Source: an uncultured Shimia sp. (GTDB lineage Bacteria; Pseudomonadota; Alphaproteobacteria; Rhodobacterales; Rhodobacteraceae). From it: a stretch of 64,000 nucleotides of DNA. Both the position numbers and the translations under genes were made by a program. Under the pieces are notes generated by a model, which was given only the letters and a program-made list of their open reading frames with translations, searched no databases and had not been told where the DNA came from. Shown piece by piece: positions 1-8,641 of this stretch. Every line of letters starts with the position of its first letter. Within the stretch, counting starts at the first letter, position 1. The DNA is taken from contig NZ_CANLRL010000001.1 of assembly GCF_947493595.1 (NCBI RefSeq), positions 1 to 64,000 on the forward strand, given 5' to 3'.

Positions 1-516
1 GGCGATCACGAGCGCTTTGAGAAGACCTACTTCAGCGACTACAAAAACTACTACTTTGCTGGCGACGGCTGCCGCCGTGATGCGGATGGCGACTACTGGA
101 TCACCGGCCGTGTCGACGATGTGATCAACGTGTCCGGTCACCGCATGGGCACCGCTGAGGTCGAAAGCGCACTGGTGGCGCATGCCGCTGTGGCGGAGGC
201 CGCCGTGGTTGGCTACCCGCATGACATCAAAGGTCAGGGCATCTACTGCTATGTGACCTTGATGAACGATCAGGAGCCGTCTGACGAGCTCAAGAAAGAG
301 CTGCGCACCTGGGTGCGCACCGAGATTGGCCCCATTGCCAGCCCGGATTTGATCCAATGGGCGCCTGGCCTGCCCAAAACCCGCTCCGGCAAAATCATGC
401 GCCGCATCCTGCGCAAGATCGCCGAGAACGACTATGGCAGCCTGGGCGATACGTCGACTTTGGCGGATCCATCTGTGGTGGATGATCTGATCGAACACCG
501 GATGAACAAGGGCTAA
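1..516 (+). CDS. acs: Acetyl-CoA synthetase, C-terminal part (5' end outside window)
   Basis: The reading frame is open from base 1, so this is the last ~171 residues of an AMP-forming acetyl-CoA synthetase, which activates acetate with ATP and CoA in the cytoplasm. The visible part covers the hinge and the small C-terminal domain: [20 protein letters not shown] and [13 protein letters not shown] are the A8-type motifs. [12 protein letters not shown] near the end carries the lysine that family members use for adenylation and that is inactivated by acetylation. The first ~480 residues are missing only because the window starts here. A DUF4212/sodium:solute symporter pair typical of acetate uptake lies two genes downstream, so this is probably an acetate-use locus. 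Confidence 0.96.
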   Translation, partial: GDHERFEKTYFSDYKNYYFAGDGCRRDADGDYWITGRVDDVINVSGHRMGTAEVESALVAHAAVAEAAVVGYPHDIKGQGIYCYVTLMNDQEPSDELKKELRTWVRTEIGPIASPDLIQWAPGLPKTRSGKIMRRILRKIAENDYGSLGDTSTLADPSVVDDLIEHRMNKG

Positions 517-520
517 GCGC

Positions 521-1204
521 ATGTTGGATACAGTGAAAACTAACGCGCCAGTCTTGATCCTGCTTGGTCCCCCCGGGGCCGGCAAAGGCACGCAGGCGCG
601 GATGCTGGAAACCAAATTTGGTTTGGTTCAACTGTCGACTGGTGATCTGTTGCGGGCGGCTGTGGCCGCAGGCACCGAAGCCGGTTTGGCCGCGCGCGCG
701 GTGATGGATGCTGGTGGTCTGGTCTCGGACGAGATTGTGATTGCCATTCTGCGCGATCGTTTGGCGGATGCGGATTGCGCCAAAGGCGTGATTCTGGACG
801 GGTTCCCGCGTACCGGAGCTCAGGCGGAAGCGCTTGATGCGCTGTTGGCGGACAGTGGTCAGCGCATCAACGCCGCGATCAGCCTTGAGGTGGTTGACGA
901 TGCCATGGTGAGCCGGATTTCCGGCCGCTACACCTGTGGTGCTTGTGGCGAAGGCTATCACGACAGCTTCAAGAAACCTGCCAAAGACGGCGTGTGTGAT
1001 CAGTGTGGAGGCGCTGACTTCAAACGTCGTGCGGATGACAATGCGGAAACCGTTGCAAGCCGTCTGGAGGCTTACCACGCCCAGACTGCGCCCCTGATTG
1101 CTTACTACGAGGGCAAAGGTGCGTTGAAGAAAGTGGATGCGATGGGCGCGATAGACGTCATCGCTAACGAACTGAGCGCGATCGTTTCTGAAACGACCGC
1201 ATGA
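521..1204 (+). CDS. adk: Adenylate kinase (zinc-type lid)
   Basis: This 227-residue protein interconverts ATP+AMP and 2 ADP. The P-loop GPPGAGKGTQ lies near residues 17-26, DGFPRT in the AMP-binding part, and the long lid has two CxxC pairs (TCGACGEGYH and VCDQCGG), the four-cysteine pattern of zinc-binding lids. It starts four bases after the acs stop. Adenylate kinase removes the AMP made by acetyl-CoA synthetase, so co-transcription is sensible. In many alphaproteobacteria the main adk sits in the ribosomal protein operon, so this copy beside acs may be a second one. Only the rest of the genome could show that. Confidence 0.95.
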   Translation: MLDTVKTNAPVLILLGPPGAGKGTQARMLETKFGLVQLSTGDLLRAAVAAGTEAGLAARAVMDAGGLVSDEIVIAILRDRLADADCAKGVILDGFPRTGAQAEALDALLADSGQRINAAISLEVVDDAMVSRISGRYTCGACGEGYHDSFKKPAKDGVCDQCGGADFKRRADDNAETVASRLEAYHAQTAPLIAYYEGKGALKKVDAMGAIDVIANELSAIVSETTA

Positions 1205-1274
1205 GGGAAAGCACGCGCGCGTCCCATTGGGGCGCGTGGGTGTGGAGGAAAGAACCGAGAGGGAGGAGACATAT

Positions 1275-1535
1275 ATGTCCGACAACTCATCCAACGACGC
1301 GTATTGGAAAGCCAATGTGCGCATCATTTTGATCAGCCTCGTGATTTGGGCGCTGGTCTCTTTTGGGTTTGGCATTCTGCTGCGCCCAATGCTTGCGGGG
1401 ATCTCCGTAGGCGGGTCTGACCTGGGCTTCTGGTTTGCCCAGCAAGGATCGATCCTGGTCTTCCTGGCGCTGATTTTCAACTACGCCTGGCAGATGAACA
1501 AACTCGACATCGCCCACGGCGTTGACGAAGAATAA
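1275..1535 (+). CDS. DUF4212 small membrane subunit of a sodium:solute symporter
   Basis: This is an 86-residue protein with two hydrophobic segments (about residues 15-37 and 55-75) and the DUF4212 hallmarks: an N-terminal YWKANVRII, LLRPMLAGI between the helices, and YAWQMNKLD before a short acidic tail. Proteins of this family are encoded directly before VC_2705-type sodium:solute symporters and are thought to be an accessory subunit. The start was set at the ATG preceded by GGGAGGAG at 1261-1268. A longer reading from 1227 would add 16 charged residues and lacks such a site. It lies 17 bases upstream of the symporter gene. Confidence 0.9.
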   Translation: MSDNSSNDAYWKANVRIILISLVIWALVSFGFGILLRPMLAGISVGGSDLGFWFAQQGSILVFLALIFNYAWQMNKLDIAHGVDEE

Positions 1536-1552
1536 TAAGGATCTGAGGGACA

Positions 1553-3340
1553 ATGAGCCAATTCGCAATCAACCTGCTGTTTGTGGGCGCGTCATTTGCG
1601 CTTTACATCGGCATCGCGATCTGGGCCCGCGCCGGGTCCACGTCTGAATTCTACGCCGCGGGTCGCGGCGTTCACCCGGTCACCAATGGTATGGCGACAG
1701 CGGCGGACTGGATGTCCGCGGCCTCGTTTATCTCCATGGCTGGCCTCATCGCCTTTACCGGCTACGACAACTCTTCCTTCCTGATGGGCTGGACCGGTGG
1801 CTACGTGCTGCTGGCGCTACTGCTTGCGCCGTACCTGCGCAAGTTTGGCAAGTTCACCGTGTCGGAATTCATCGGCGATCGTTTTTACAGCCCAACCGCC
1901 CGTATTGTGGCTGTGGTCTGCTTGATCGTTGCCTCCACCACCTACGTGATCGGTCAGATGACCGGTGTGGGCGTGGCTTTTGGCCGCTTCCTTGAAGTCT
2001 CCAACACGGCTGGCCTGTTGATCGGTGCCTGTGTTGTGTTTGCTTATGCTGTGTTTGGCGGCATGAAAGGTGTGACCTACACTCAGGTGGCGCAGTACTG
2101 TGTTCTGATCACCGCCTACACAATTCCAGCGGTTTTCATCTCGCTGCAGTTGACCGGTACACCAATTCCGGCGCTGGGTCTGTTTGGTGATCACGTTGCT
2201 TCCGGTGAGCCTCTGTTGGCCAAACTGGATGCGGTAGTGACTGAGCTGGGCTTTAAAGAATACACCGCCCACCACGCCGACACACTGAACATGGTGCTCT
2301 TCACCCTGTCTCTGATGATCGGTACTGCTGGTCTGCCACACGTCATTATGCGCTTCTTCACTGTGCCTAAAGTTTCGGACGCCCGTTGGTCCGCAGGTTG
2401 GACACTGGTGTTTATTGCGCTGCTGTATCTGACGGCGCCTGCTGTTGGTGCGATGGCCCGTTTGAACATCTCCGAGCTGATGTGGCCAAATGGCGGCATC
2501 TCCGGTGAAGCTGTGACCACTGAGCAGATCGCAAACGATCCTGAGTATGACTGGATGGCCACATGGCAGAAAACCGGTCTTCTGGATTGGGAAGACAAAA
2601 ACGGCGACGGCAAGATCCAGTTCTACAACGACAAGAACGAAGATCTTCAGGCAATGGCTGCGGAAAAAGGCTGGGAAGGCAACGAGCTGACCAAGTTTAA
2701 CCGTGACATTCTGGTGCTGGCGAACCCTGAAATCGCAAACCTGCCTTCTTGGGTAATTGGTCTTGTGGCTGCAGGTGGTCTGGCGGCAGCACTGTCGACA
2801 GCTGCCGGTCTGCTGCTGGCGATCTCCTCGGCCGTGTCTCACGACCTGATCAAAGGCGCAATCAACCCGAGCATCTCTGAGAAGAACGAGCTTCTGTCTG
2901 CGCGTATTGCGATGGGTGTGGCGATTGCTGTGGCAACTTGGTTGGGTCTCAACCCTCCAGGATTTGCGGCACAAACCGTGGCCCTGGCCTTTGGTCTGGC
3001 AGCGGCGTCTATCTTCCCGGCGTTGATGATGGGGATCTTCTCCACCAAGATCAACAACACTGGCGCAGTTGCTGGCATGTTGGCAGGTCTGACCGTGACT
3101 TTGGTATACATCTTCCTGCACAAAGGCTGGCTGTTTATTCCGGGCACCAACTCCTTCACCGATGCTGACCCACTTCTGGGTACGATCAAATCGACCAGCT
3201 TCGGTGCCATTGGTGCAGCGGTTAACTTTGCAGTGGCCTACCTTGTGGCAGGCATGACCAAAGAAACACCAGCTGAGATCAAGGCGCTTGTTGAAAGCGT
3301 GCGCGTTCCCCGCGGCGCAGGTGCAGCTCAGGACCACTGA
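1553..3340 (+). CDS. Sodium:solute symporter, VC_2705/ActP-like (probable acetate or other monocarboxylate uptake)
   Basis: This is a 595-residue multi-pass inner-membrane protein of the SSS family. The N-terminal half shows the SSS core: EFYAAGRGVHPVTNGMA, DWMSAASFISMAG, then VIGQMTGVGVAFGRF. LSTAAGLLLAISSAVSHDL is the conserved late-helix motif. About residues 310-385 form a hydrophilic insertion found in the VC_2705 subgroup. Here it contains an EF-hand-like loop (residues 348-359, DKNGDGKIQFYN). Position next to acs and the DUF4212 gene suggests sodium-coupled acetate uptake, but the substrate is inferred. A strong hairpin follows the stop. Confidence 0.92.
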   Translation: MSQFAINLLFVGASFALYIGIAIWARAGSTSEFYAAGRGVHPVTNGMATAADWMSAASFISMAGLIAFTGYDNSSFLMGWTGGYVLLALLLAPYLRKFGKFTVSEFIGDRFYSPTARIVAVVCLIVASTTYVIGQMTGVGVAFGRFLEVSNTAGLLIGACVVFAYAVFGGMKGVTYTQVAQYCVLITAYTIPAVFISLQLTGTPIPALGLFGDHVASGEPLLAKLDAVVTELGFKEYTAHHADTLNMVLFTLSLMIGTAGLPHVIMRFFTVPKVSDARWSAGWTLVFIALLYLTAPAVGAMARLNISELMWPNGGISGEAVTTEQIANDPEYDWMATWQKTGLLDWEDKNGDGKIQFYNDKNEDLQAMAAEKGWEGNELTKFNRDILVLANPEIANLPSWVIGLVAAGGLAAALSTAAGLLLAISSAVSHDLIKGAINPSISEKNELLSARIAMGVAIAVATWLGLNPPGFAAQTVALAFGLAAASIFPALMMGIFSTKINNTGAVAGMLAGLTVTLVYIFLHKGWLFIPGTNSFTDADPLLGTIKSTSFGAIGAAVNFAVAYLVAGMTKETPAEIKALVESVRVPRGAGAAQDH

Positions 3341-3354
3341 GCCCCTGTGTCCCC

Positions 3355-3390
3355 TGACGGCGGGTTGTCCCCCCAATCCGCCGTCATTTT
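3355..3390 (+). terminator. Rho-independent terminator after the symporter gene
   Basis: A perfect 9-bp stem (TGACGGCGG at 3355-3363 with CCGCCGTCA at 3378-3386) is followed by TTTT. It lies 15 bases after the symporter stop and would separate the acs-adk-symporter transcript from the signalling genes. Confidence 0.85.
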
Positions 3391-3517
3391 AGTCCCGTTG
3401 CTTCCGATCCTGTCGGGGGCAACTTTTCTCTTCATATGCAATGCATTGCTCTTGAGAAAAACGCTGCGGCAGCGCGTCCGCTTGCCGTAAACGCCCGCCA
3501 CATGACAAGGTGCCCCC

Positions 3518-5353
3518 ATGTCACTTACTCATGATCAAATCACCCGTTTTTTGCGTTCTGTTCATCCCTATGATAGCCTGTCTGACGAAGCGTTGCAGGA
3601 ACTGGGCGCGTCTTTTGAAGTTCAGGTTCTTGAAGACGATGCTCAGATCTATCGCCTCGGACAGAAACTTGATGGCCTGTATCTGATTTATAGCGGCACC
3701 GTTGAGGTGACTGATGAAAATGGCGCGGTGGTATCCCATTTGGGATTGCGCAATTCCTTTGGCGAAAGGGGGCTGCTGCGCGATGGCGTGGCGGTGACCA
3801 GTGCCCGTTGCGAAAGCGAAACCACCTTGTTGATGTTGCCGGTTGCGGCGTTCCAACAGGTGCGCTCCACCGAAGGTGCCGTGCAACGCTTCTTTGATCG
3901 GGCTGGGCCGGTGGGGCGCAAGGCGCCGACCAGTGACCTGGCAACAACAGAAGTGGCCACAATGATGGCCCGTGATCCAATCACCCTGACACAAGCAGAC
4001 ACAGTACGGGCTGCGGCGCAGAAGATGCGCGCCTCCGGGATTTCGTCGCTGTGCATCACCGAAGGCGAGGCGCTTGTTGGCATCATCACCACCGGTGATC
4101 TGGTGGGCAAAGTTCTGGCGGACGATCGCGCACCTGAGACTGCGTTGGCTGAGATCATGACCCATGCGCCACGCACATTGCCGTCCACTGCCATCGGCTC
4201 GGACGTGCTGCACATGATGATGGAACACGGCATTGGCCATATTCCGATTGTCGACAAAGACAAGTTGGTGGGCATTGTCACCCAGACCGATTTGACCCGC
4301 TTTCAGGCTGTCACCAGCGCCGAAATGGTGCGCGAGATCGCCCGTGCTAAGACCGCGGAAGAGATGGCCAAAGTCACAGCACGTATTCCGCAGCTCCTGG
4401 CGCAACTGGTGGGCACCGGGCATCGGCACGACATTGTAACCCGCTTGATCACTGATGTCGCAGATACCGCCACGCGGCGGTTGTTGGTCTTGGCGGAAGA
4501 TCGCTTTGGTCCGCCACCTGTGCCCTATGTCTGGCTGGCCTGTGGCTCGCAGGGGCGGCAGGAGCAAACCGGCGTGAGTGATCAGGACAATTGCCTGATC
4601 CTTGATGATGCTGTGACCGACGAAATGCGGGATGGCTATTTTGCGGATCTGGCGCAGTTTGTTTGCGATGGGCTCAACACCTGCGGTTACGTTTATTGTC
4701 CGGGGGACATGATGGCGACCGCCGATCGATGGCGGCAACCCCTGCGCGTCTGGCGTGAGTACTTTGTCGGTTGGATCACAACGCCCAATCCCGAGGCGCA
4801 GATGCTGGCCAGCGTGATGTTTGATTTGCGACCCATTGGGGGCACGCTGGGTTGCTTTGCACGGTTGCAAAACGAGACCTTGGCCGCCGCATCCCATAAC
4901 TCGATTTTTGTCGCTCACATGGCGGGTAATGCGTTGAAGCACCACCCACCGCTCGGAGTATTGCGTGGGTTGGCGACCATTCGCTCCGGCGAGCACAAGA
5001 ACCAGATTGATATGAAGCACAACGGGGTTGTGCCGGTGGTCGATTTGGGGCGGTTGTGTGCCTTGCAGGGGCGGCTGACACCTGCGAATACAAGGGCGCG
5101 GTTGCGGGCGGCCAGTGATGGATCGGCGGGGATTTCAAGCGCGGGTGCGGCAGACTTGCTGAACGCCTATGACTTGATTGCGGAGATGCGGCTGGACCAT
5201 CAGCTGCGCCAAATCCATGCAGGGCAAGCGCCGGACAACTATTTGTCGCCGGCAGATTTGTCGGACTTTGAACGCAGCCATCTGCGTGACGCTTTTGTGG
5301 TTGTGAAATCGCTTCAATCCGCGATTGGCCATGGGCGCGGCGCATTGAGCTAA
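3518..5353 (+). CDS. cNMP-binding / CBS pair / DUF294 nucleotidyltransferase-like signalling protein
   Basis: This is a 611-residue soluble protein with four parts in order. Residues ~10-125 are a cyclic-nucleotide-binding fold (LGQKLDGLYLIYSGTVEV, then SFGERGLL). Residues ~150-270 are two CBS repeats (MMARDPITLTQADTV and IMTHAPRTLPSTAI). Residues ~290-430 are a DUF294/GlnD-like nucleotidyltransferase domain with CGSQGRQEQTGVSDQDNCL, which keeps the G-S and D-x-D positions. The rest is the DUF294 C-terminal helical domain. Such proteins often sit beside acetate symporters and are presumed to sense nucleotides and transfer a nucleotidyl group; no substrate is established. It is followed by a small membrane protein and an exonuclease in a close run. 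Confidence 0.88.
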   Translation: MSLTHDQITRFLRSVHPYDSLSDEALQELGASFEVQVLEDDAQIYRLGQKLDGLYLIYSGTVEVTDENGAVVSHLGLRNSFGERGLLRDGVAVTSARCESETTLLMLPVAAFQQVRSTEGAVQRFFDRAGPVGRKAPTSDLATTEVATMMARDPITLTQADTVRAAAQKMRASGISSLCITEGEALVGIITTGDLVGKVLADDRAPETALAEIMTHAPRTLPSTAIGSDVLHMMMEHGIGHIPIVDKDKLVGIVTQTDLTRFQAVTSAEMVREIARAKTAEEMAKVTARIPQLLAQLVGTGHRHDIVTRLITDVADTATRRLLVLAEDRFGPPPVPYVWLACGSQGRQEQTGVSDQDNCLILDDAVTDEMRDGYFADLAQFVCDGLNTCGYVYCPGDMMATADRWRQPLRVWREYFVGWITTPNPEAQMLASVMFDLRPIGGTLGCFARLQNETLAAASHNSIFVAHMAGNALKHHPPLGVLRGLATIRSGEHKNQIDMKHNGVVPVVDLGRLCALQGRLTPANTRARLRAASDGSAGISSAGAADLLNAYDLIAEMRLDHQLRQIHAGQAPDNYLSPADLSDFERSHLRDAFVVVKSLQSAIGHGRGALS

Positions 5354-5375
5354 CGAAAGAAGAGGGGGGAGCGGG

Positions 5376-5897
5376 ATGTTTCTGGAACTGATCGCGGTGA
5401 TTTTTGCAGGCATGGCAGGCGGCGGTTTGATGGCCATCATCATCAAGTTTTCCGGTAGTCGGTTGCCCAAGTGGCTGACGCCTTTGGCCGCTGGCGGCGC
5501 CATGATTGCGGCCACAGTGAGTTCTGAATACAGCTGGTACACGCGCACGGCTGATACGTTGCCGGAGGGCTTCACCATTGTGGAAACGGTAGAAACCAAC
5601 GCCTTTTATCGCCCTTGGACCTACGTTGTACCGTTGACAGAGCGCTTTGTGGCGCTGGATGGAGCTTCTGTTCAAACCAACGCGGCCCAGCCGGATTTGC
5701 GCTTGGCACAGGTGTATTTCTATGGCCGCTGGTCTCCGCTCAACCGCTTGAACGTGGCGGCGGATTGCAACGCGAGGCGGCGTGCAGCCCTGACCGATGG
5801 GATCAGCTTTGACGACGCTGGAGCCATTGAGGGGGCGCAGTGGGTAAACGTACCGGACGAAGACGCGCTGCTGGATGGCATATGTGAGGTGCAGTGA
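5376..5897 (+). CDS. Conserved small membrane protein of unknown function
   Basis: This 173-residue protein has two hydrophobic helices at residues ~3-25 and ~33-50, followed by a ~120-residue hydrophilic domain with no recognised fold. It begins 22 bases after the DUF294 gene, with GAGGGGGGAGCG just upstream as ribosome binding site. Its stop overlaps the start of the exonuclease gene (TGATG), so translational coupling is likely. Context suggests it works with the nucleotidyltransferase-like protein and the membrane-anchored exonuclease. No enzymatic motif is visible. Confidence 0.8.
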   Translation: MFLELIAVIFAGMAGGGLMAIIIKFSGSRLPKWLTPLAAGGAMIAATVSSEYSWYTRTADTLPEGFTIVETVETNAFYRPWTYVVPLTERFVALDGASVQTNAAQPDLRLAQVYFYGRWSPLNRLNVAADCNARRRAALTDGISFDDAGAIEGAQWVNVPDEDALLDGICEVQ

Positions 5898-7321
5898 TGG
5901 GTCGTCCGGTTTTGGCAGGGTTGTCCCTGCGGTTTCGGATTTTGTTGTTCTTTGCTTTGCTCGCGCTTGGCGGTCTGGCGGTGATGTTTGGTGCACTCTG
6001 GGTGGGCTATCGCAGCGCGCTCACGGACGGTGTTGCGAATGGTTTTGTGTTGGCCGGGATAATTGGTGGGTTTGGCTTTTTAGGTCTGGCCGTTGGTATC
6101 TGGTTTCTGTTTGACGAGAACGTGGCAAAGCCGATCCAGGCTTTGTCGACCACTTTGCGTGCAAGAGCGCATTCTGGTGTAAACGCTACGGTGGACACAC
6201 ATTCCGCCCGCTACTTGGGCGATTTGGCCCCTGCAGTTGAGGCGGTGTCGACACGGCTGAGCAACGCCACGATTGATATTGCCCAAACCGTTGCTCAGGA
6301 GACTGAGACACTGAGTTCGGATCGGGAGCAGCTAACCGCCTTGCTGACGGAGATCCCCGTGGCGATCCTGTTGGTCGGGCCAGATCATCGGATTGTACTG
6401 TACGACGGGCAGGCGGCGGGCACCTTGGCGCAGATTGCGCCGCCGCGCCTAAACGCTTCGATCTTTGACTATCTTTCCAAAGAACGCGTGCTGGATGCGC
6501 ATGAAAAACTGCTGCGTGTTGGTACAGAGGTGGAATTTGAAGCGTTGTGTCCAGATGGGCGGGTGTCCTTTGATGCACGGCTAAAACCGCTCCGGGGCAC
6601 GCACAGCTATATGATTTTGATCGATGACGCTCATGCGGAGATCGCACCAGACGCGGAACGCCCGCTGACGTTTGATTTCGAACTTCTGGGGGATCAACCC
6701 ATTTCCGACCTTGCGGCGCGGCGCCTCGATCAAATCCCTTTTGTGGTGTTTGATTGTGAGACCACGGGGTTGCTGCCGCACAAAGACGAGTTGGTGCAGC
6801 TTGGCGCCGTACGGGTTCTGCGTGGTGAGATTGTACAAGGTGAGGCCATGGATCGGTTTATCCATCCTGGACGCCCCATTCCGCCAGCCTCCACCAAGGT
6901 GCATCACATCACCGATGCGATGGTGGCCTCTGCCCCGCCGCCAAAATCGGTGGTGGCGGAGTTTCATCACTTTGCTCGCGACGCGGTGATTGTGGCCCAC
7001 AACGCGCCGTTTGATATGGCCTTTATGCATCGTCATGGCAACGAGATGGAGATCGACTGGCCGCAGCCCATTCTGGATACAGTGCTGCTGTCGGCTGTTC
7101 TTTTTGGCACCACGGAGAAGCACACGTTGGACGCGCTTTGTGAGCGCTTGGGGGTGGTGATCCCAGAGCATCTACGCCACACGGCGTTAGGGGATGCGCA
7201 GGCGACGGCTGAGGTTCTGTGTCACATGTTGCCGATGCTGGCAGCGCGGGGGCATACCACCCTTGGCGATGTGTTGGAGCAGACCCGCAAGCATGGCCGC
7301 TTGTTGGACGACATGAATTAA
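5897..7321 (+). CDS. Membrane-anchored PAS-like / DEDDh 3'-5' exonuclease (DnaQ-like)
   Basis: This 474-residue protein has two N-terminal transmembrane helices (about residues 12-34 and 49-70) and a HAMP-like linker. A PAS-like segment follows (LLTEIPVAILLVGPDHRIVL and onward), and the C-terminal half is an RNase T/DNA Pol III epsilon-type domain. The DEDDh residues are visible in FVVFDCETTGL, VIVAHNAPFDMAF and HTALGDAQATAE. A nuclease tied to the membrane through a sensor-like module is not a replication proofreader. It probably degrades small nucleic acids or nucleotides in response to a signal. GTG at 5894 is an alternative start; ATG at 5897 overlaps the upstream stop by one base. Confidence 0.88.
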   Translation: MGRPVLAGLSLRFRILLFFALLALGGLAVMFGALWVGYRSALTDGVANGFVLAGIIGGFGFLGLAVGIWFLFDENVAKPIQALSTTLRARAHSGVNATVDTHSARYLGDLAPAVEAVSTRLSNATIDIAQTVAQETETLSSDREQLTALLTEIPVAILLVGPDHRIVLYDGQAAGTLAQIAPPRLNASIFDYLSKERVLDAHEKLLRVGTEVEFEALCPDGRVSFDARLKPLRGTHSYMILIDDAHAEIAPDAERPLTFDFELLGDQPISDLAARRLDQIPFVVFDCETTGLLPHKDELVQLGAVRVLRGEIVQGEAMDRFIHPGRPIPPASTKVHHITDAMVASAPPPKSVVAEFHHFARDAVIVAHNAPFDMAFMHRHGNEMEIDWPQPILDTVLLSAVLFGTTEKHTLDALCERLGVVIPEHLRHTALGDAQATAEVLCHMLPMLAARGHTTLGDVLEQTRKHGRLLDDMN

Positions 7322-7332
7322 GGCGACTTGGC

Positions 7333-7755
7333 TTATCTCGGCAGGATCGGGACCATAGTGCCGGTCATCAGCGCGATCTGCGTGCGTTTGGAACGCACGA
7401 GGGCAAAGACTTCGGCCTGTACTATCACCAGCCGCTTGCCGGGCTTAATGACTTTGCCGACGGCTTCCAGGCGTTCGCCTTGAGCGGGGGCGAGCAGGTG
7501 AATTTTCATTTCACTGGTGAGAACTTCGGCTTCCAAAGGCATGACAGACAAAGCGGAATAGCCAGCGGCGCTGTCGCCGAGACCAAAGGTCAAAGCGGCG
7601 TGACCAAAGCCGTGTTGCTGCTGGCAGCTTTCCAGAACCGGGGCAGCTAAAGTGACGCTACCGTCGGACACATCGGCGACGGTTGCCCCCATGGTTTGCA
7701 TCATGGATTGCTTGGCAAAGCTGGCGCGAATTTTGGCGTCGATTTCTGGTGACAT
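7333..7755 (-). CDS. PaaI-family hotdog thioesterase
   Basis: This 140-residue protein has the hotdog-fold pattern of the PaaI/YiiD group: QHGFGHAALTFGLGDSAAG holds the usual HGG-like region followed by the Asp/Ser stretch, and the end (VRSKRTQIALMTGTM) matches the last strand of the fold. Such enzymes hydrolyse acyl-CoA thioesters, with substrate unknown here. It converges on the exonuclease gene with only 11 bases between them. The usual HGG glycine pair is not perfectly kept (HGFGH), so activity should not be assumed. Confidence 0.8.
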   Translation of the reverse strand: MSPEIDAKIRASFAKQSMMQTMGATVADVSDGSVTLAAPVLESCQQQHGFGHAALTFGLGDSAAGYSALSVMPLEAEVLTSEMKIHLLAPAQGERLEAVGKVIKPGKRLVIVQAEVFALVRSKRTQIALMTGTMVPILPR

Positions 7756-7864
7756 GCTGCGTTGCTCCCACTTGGACTCTTGTATCCTGTAGGGGGCGGA
7801 GCGTGTCGGTCAATCAGTGACGTTGCGGATTTCTTTAGGTTTCCTAAAGAATTGGCCGGTGCGT

Positions 7865-8527
7865 TTAACGCGGCATGGGCAGTTGGCGTGGGGTTTGACC
7901 GGTGATGATCGCCATGGCCTCGGGGCGCATCAGCGCAGCCAAGGCAGTGTCGTCAGAGCGCAATCCGCCTGTGTAAGTGCCATACGCGGGCAAAATGACC
8001 CGGTCGCTGTCAAACAGGAAAGCGGGGCGCGAGATGCTGCGTAGGCGGGTTTTTACACGAATTTTGGGGTGGTAGTGGCCTGAGATTTCACCACTTTTCC
8101 CGTTCTGGGCGATATGGCGAAAGGTCAGAGGCGGCACAGGCAGTTCGGCCAGATGCGCGCCGCCGAGGTCAATTGGGCCAGGATCATGGTTGCCTTCGAT
8201 CCAGACCCAACGGCGCCCTGCTTGCAGGCGGGCAATCCAAAGGCGATCTGCCTCGGATAAGGTCTTGGCAGCTTCGACGTCATCAAAGCTGTCGCCCAGG
8301 CAAATTACCGTTGCCGCATTGCTGGCCTGAAGGTCATTTTCCAATCTTATCAATGTGTCACGGGTCTCATATGGCGGCATCGCAGGGCCGCCACGGCGCA
8401 GGACACGCTCGGTTTTGCCAAGGTGTAGGTCCGACACGATCAACATGCGCTGATCCCCCCACCATAGGGCACCAGAGCCCAGAGCGATGAGGGTAGTCCC
8501 AGCCAGTGAAAAGGAAACTCCGTTCAT
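7865..8527 (-). CDS. pdeM: Ligase-associated DNA damage response endonuclease PdeM
   Basis: This ~220-residue protein of the calcineurin-like phosphoesterase family has all metal-binding motifs: SDLHLGK, CLGDSFDD, EGNHD and SGHYHPK. The opening MNGVSFSLAGTTLIALGSG followed by ALWW is typical of PdeM, which is why the start at 8527 is preferred over an in-frame ATG at 8596. Neither has a convincing ribosome binding site. PdeM homologues are usually encoded with an Lhr-like helicase, an ATP-dependent ligase and an exonuclease. Here only the helicase is adjacent, so the set is reduced. Confidence 0.87.
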   Translation of the reverse strand: MNGVSFSLAGTTLIALGSGALWWGDQRMLIVSDLHLGKTERVLRRGGPAMPPYETRDTLIRLENDLQASNAATVICLGDSFDDVEAAKTLSEADRLWIARLQAGRRWVWIEGNHDPGPIDLGGAHLAELPVPPLTFRHIAQNGKSGEISGHYHPKIRVKTRLRSISRPAFLFDSDRVILPAYGTYTGGLRSDDTALAALMRPEAMAIITGQTPRQLPMPR

Positions 8528-8641
8528 GATATGTTCGTATATCGTGTCCCCAATTGGATCAAGGGGGTAGTTTCGCGCCTTGCATAATTCGAACATTTTT
8601 TCGGCTGCTTGCGCAGTTTTGTGCGTGCTGGACTACACAAC

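Noticed and set aside
1817-3376. Long minus-strand open frame (519 codons) opposite the symporter; similar long frames opposite the DUF294 gene, miaB, tmpA, the alcohol dehydrogenase and the peptide-binding protein
   Set aside because: High GC with biased third positions opens antisense frames. Their products are Arg/His/Gln-rich without any family motif, while the opposite strand encodes complete known proteins.
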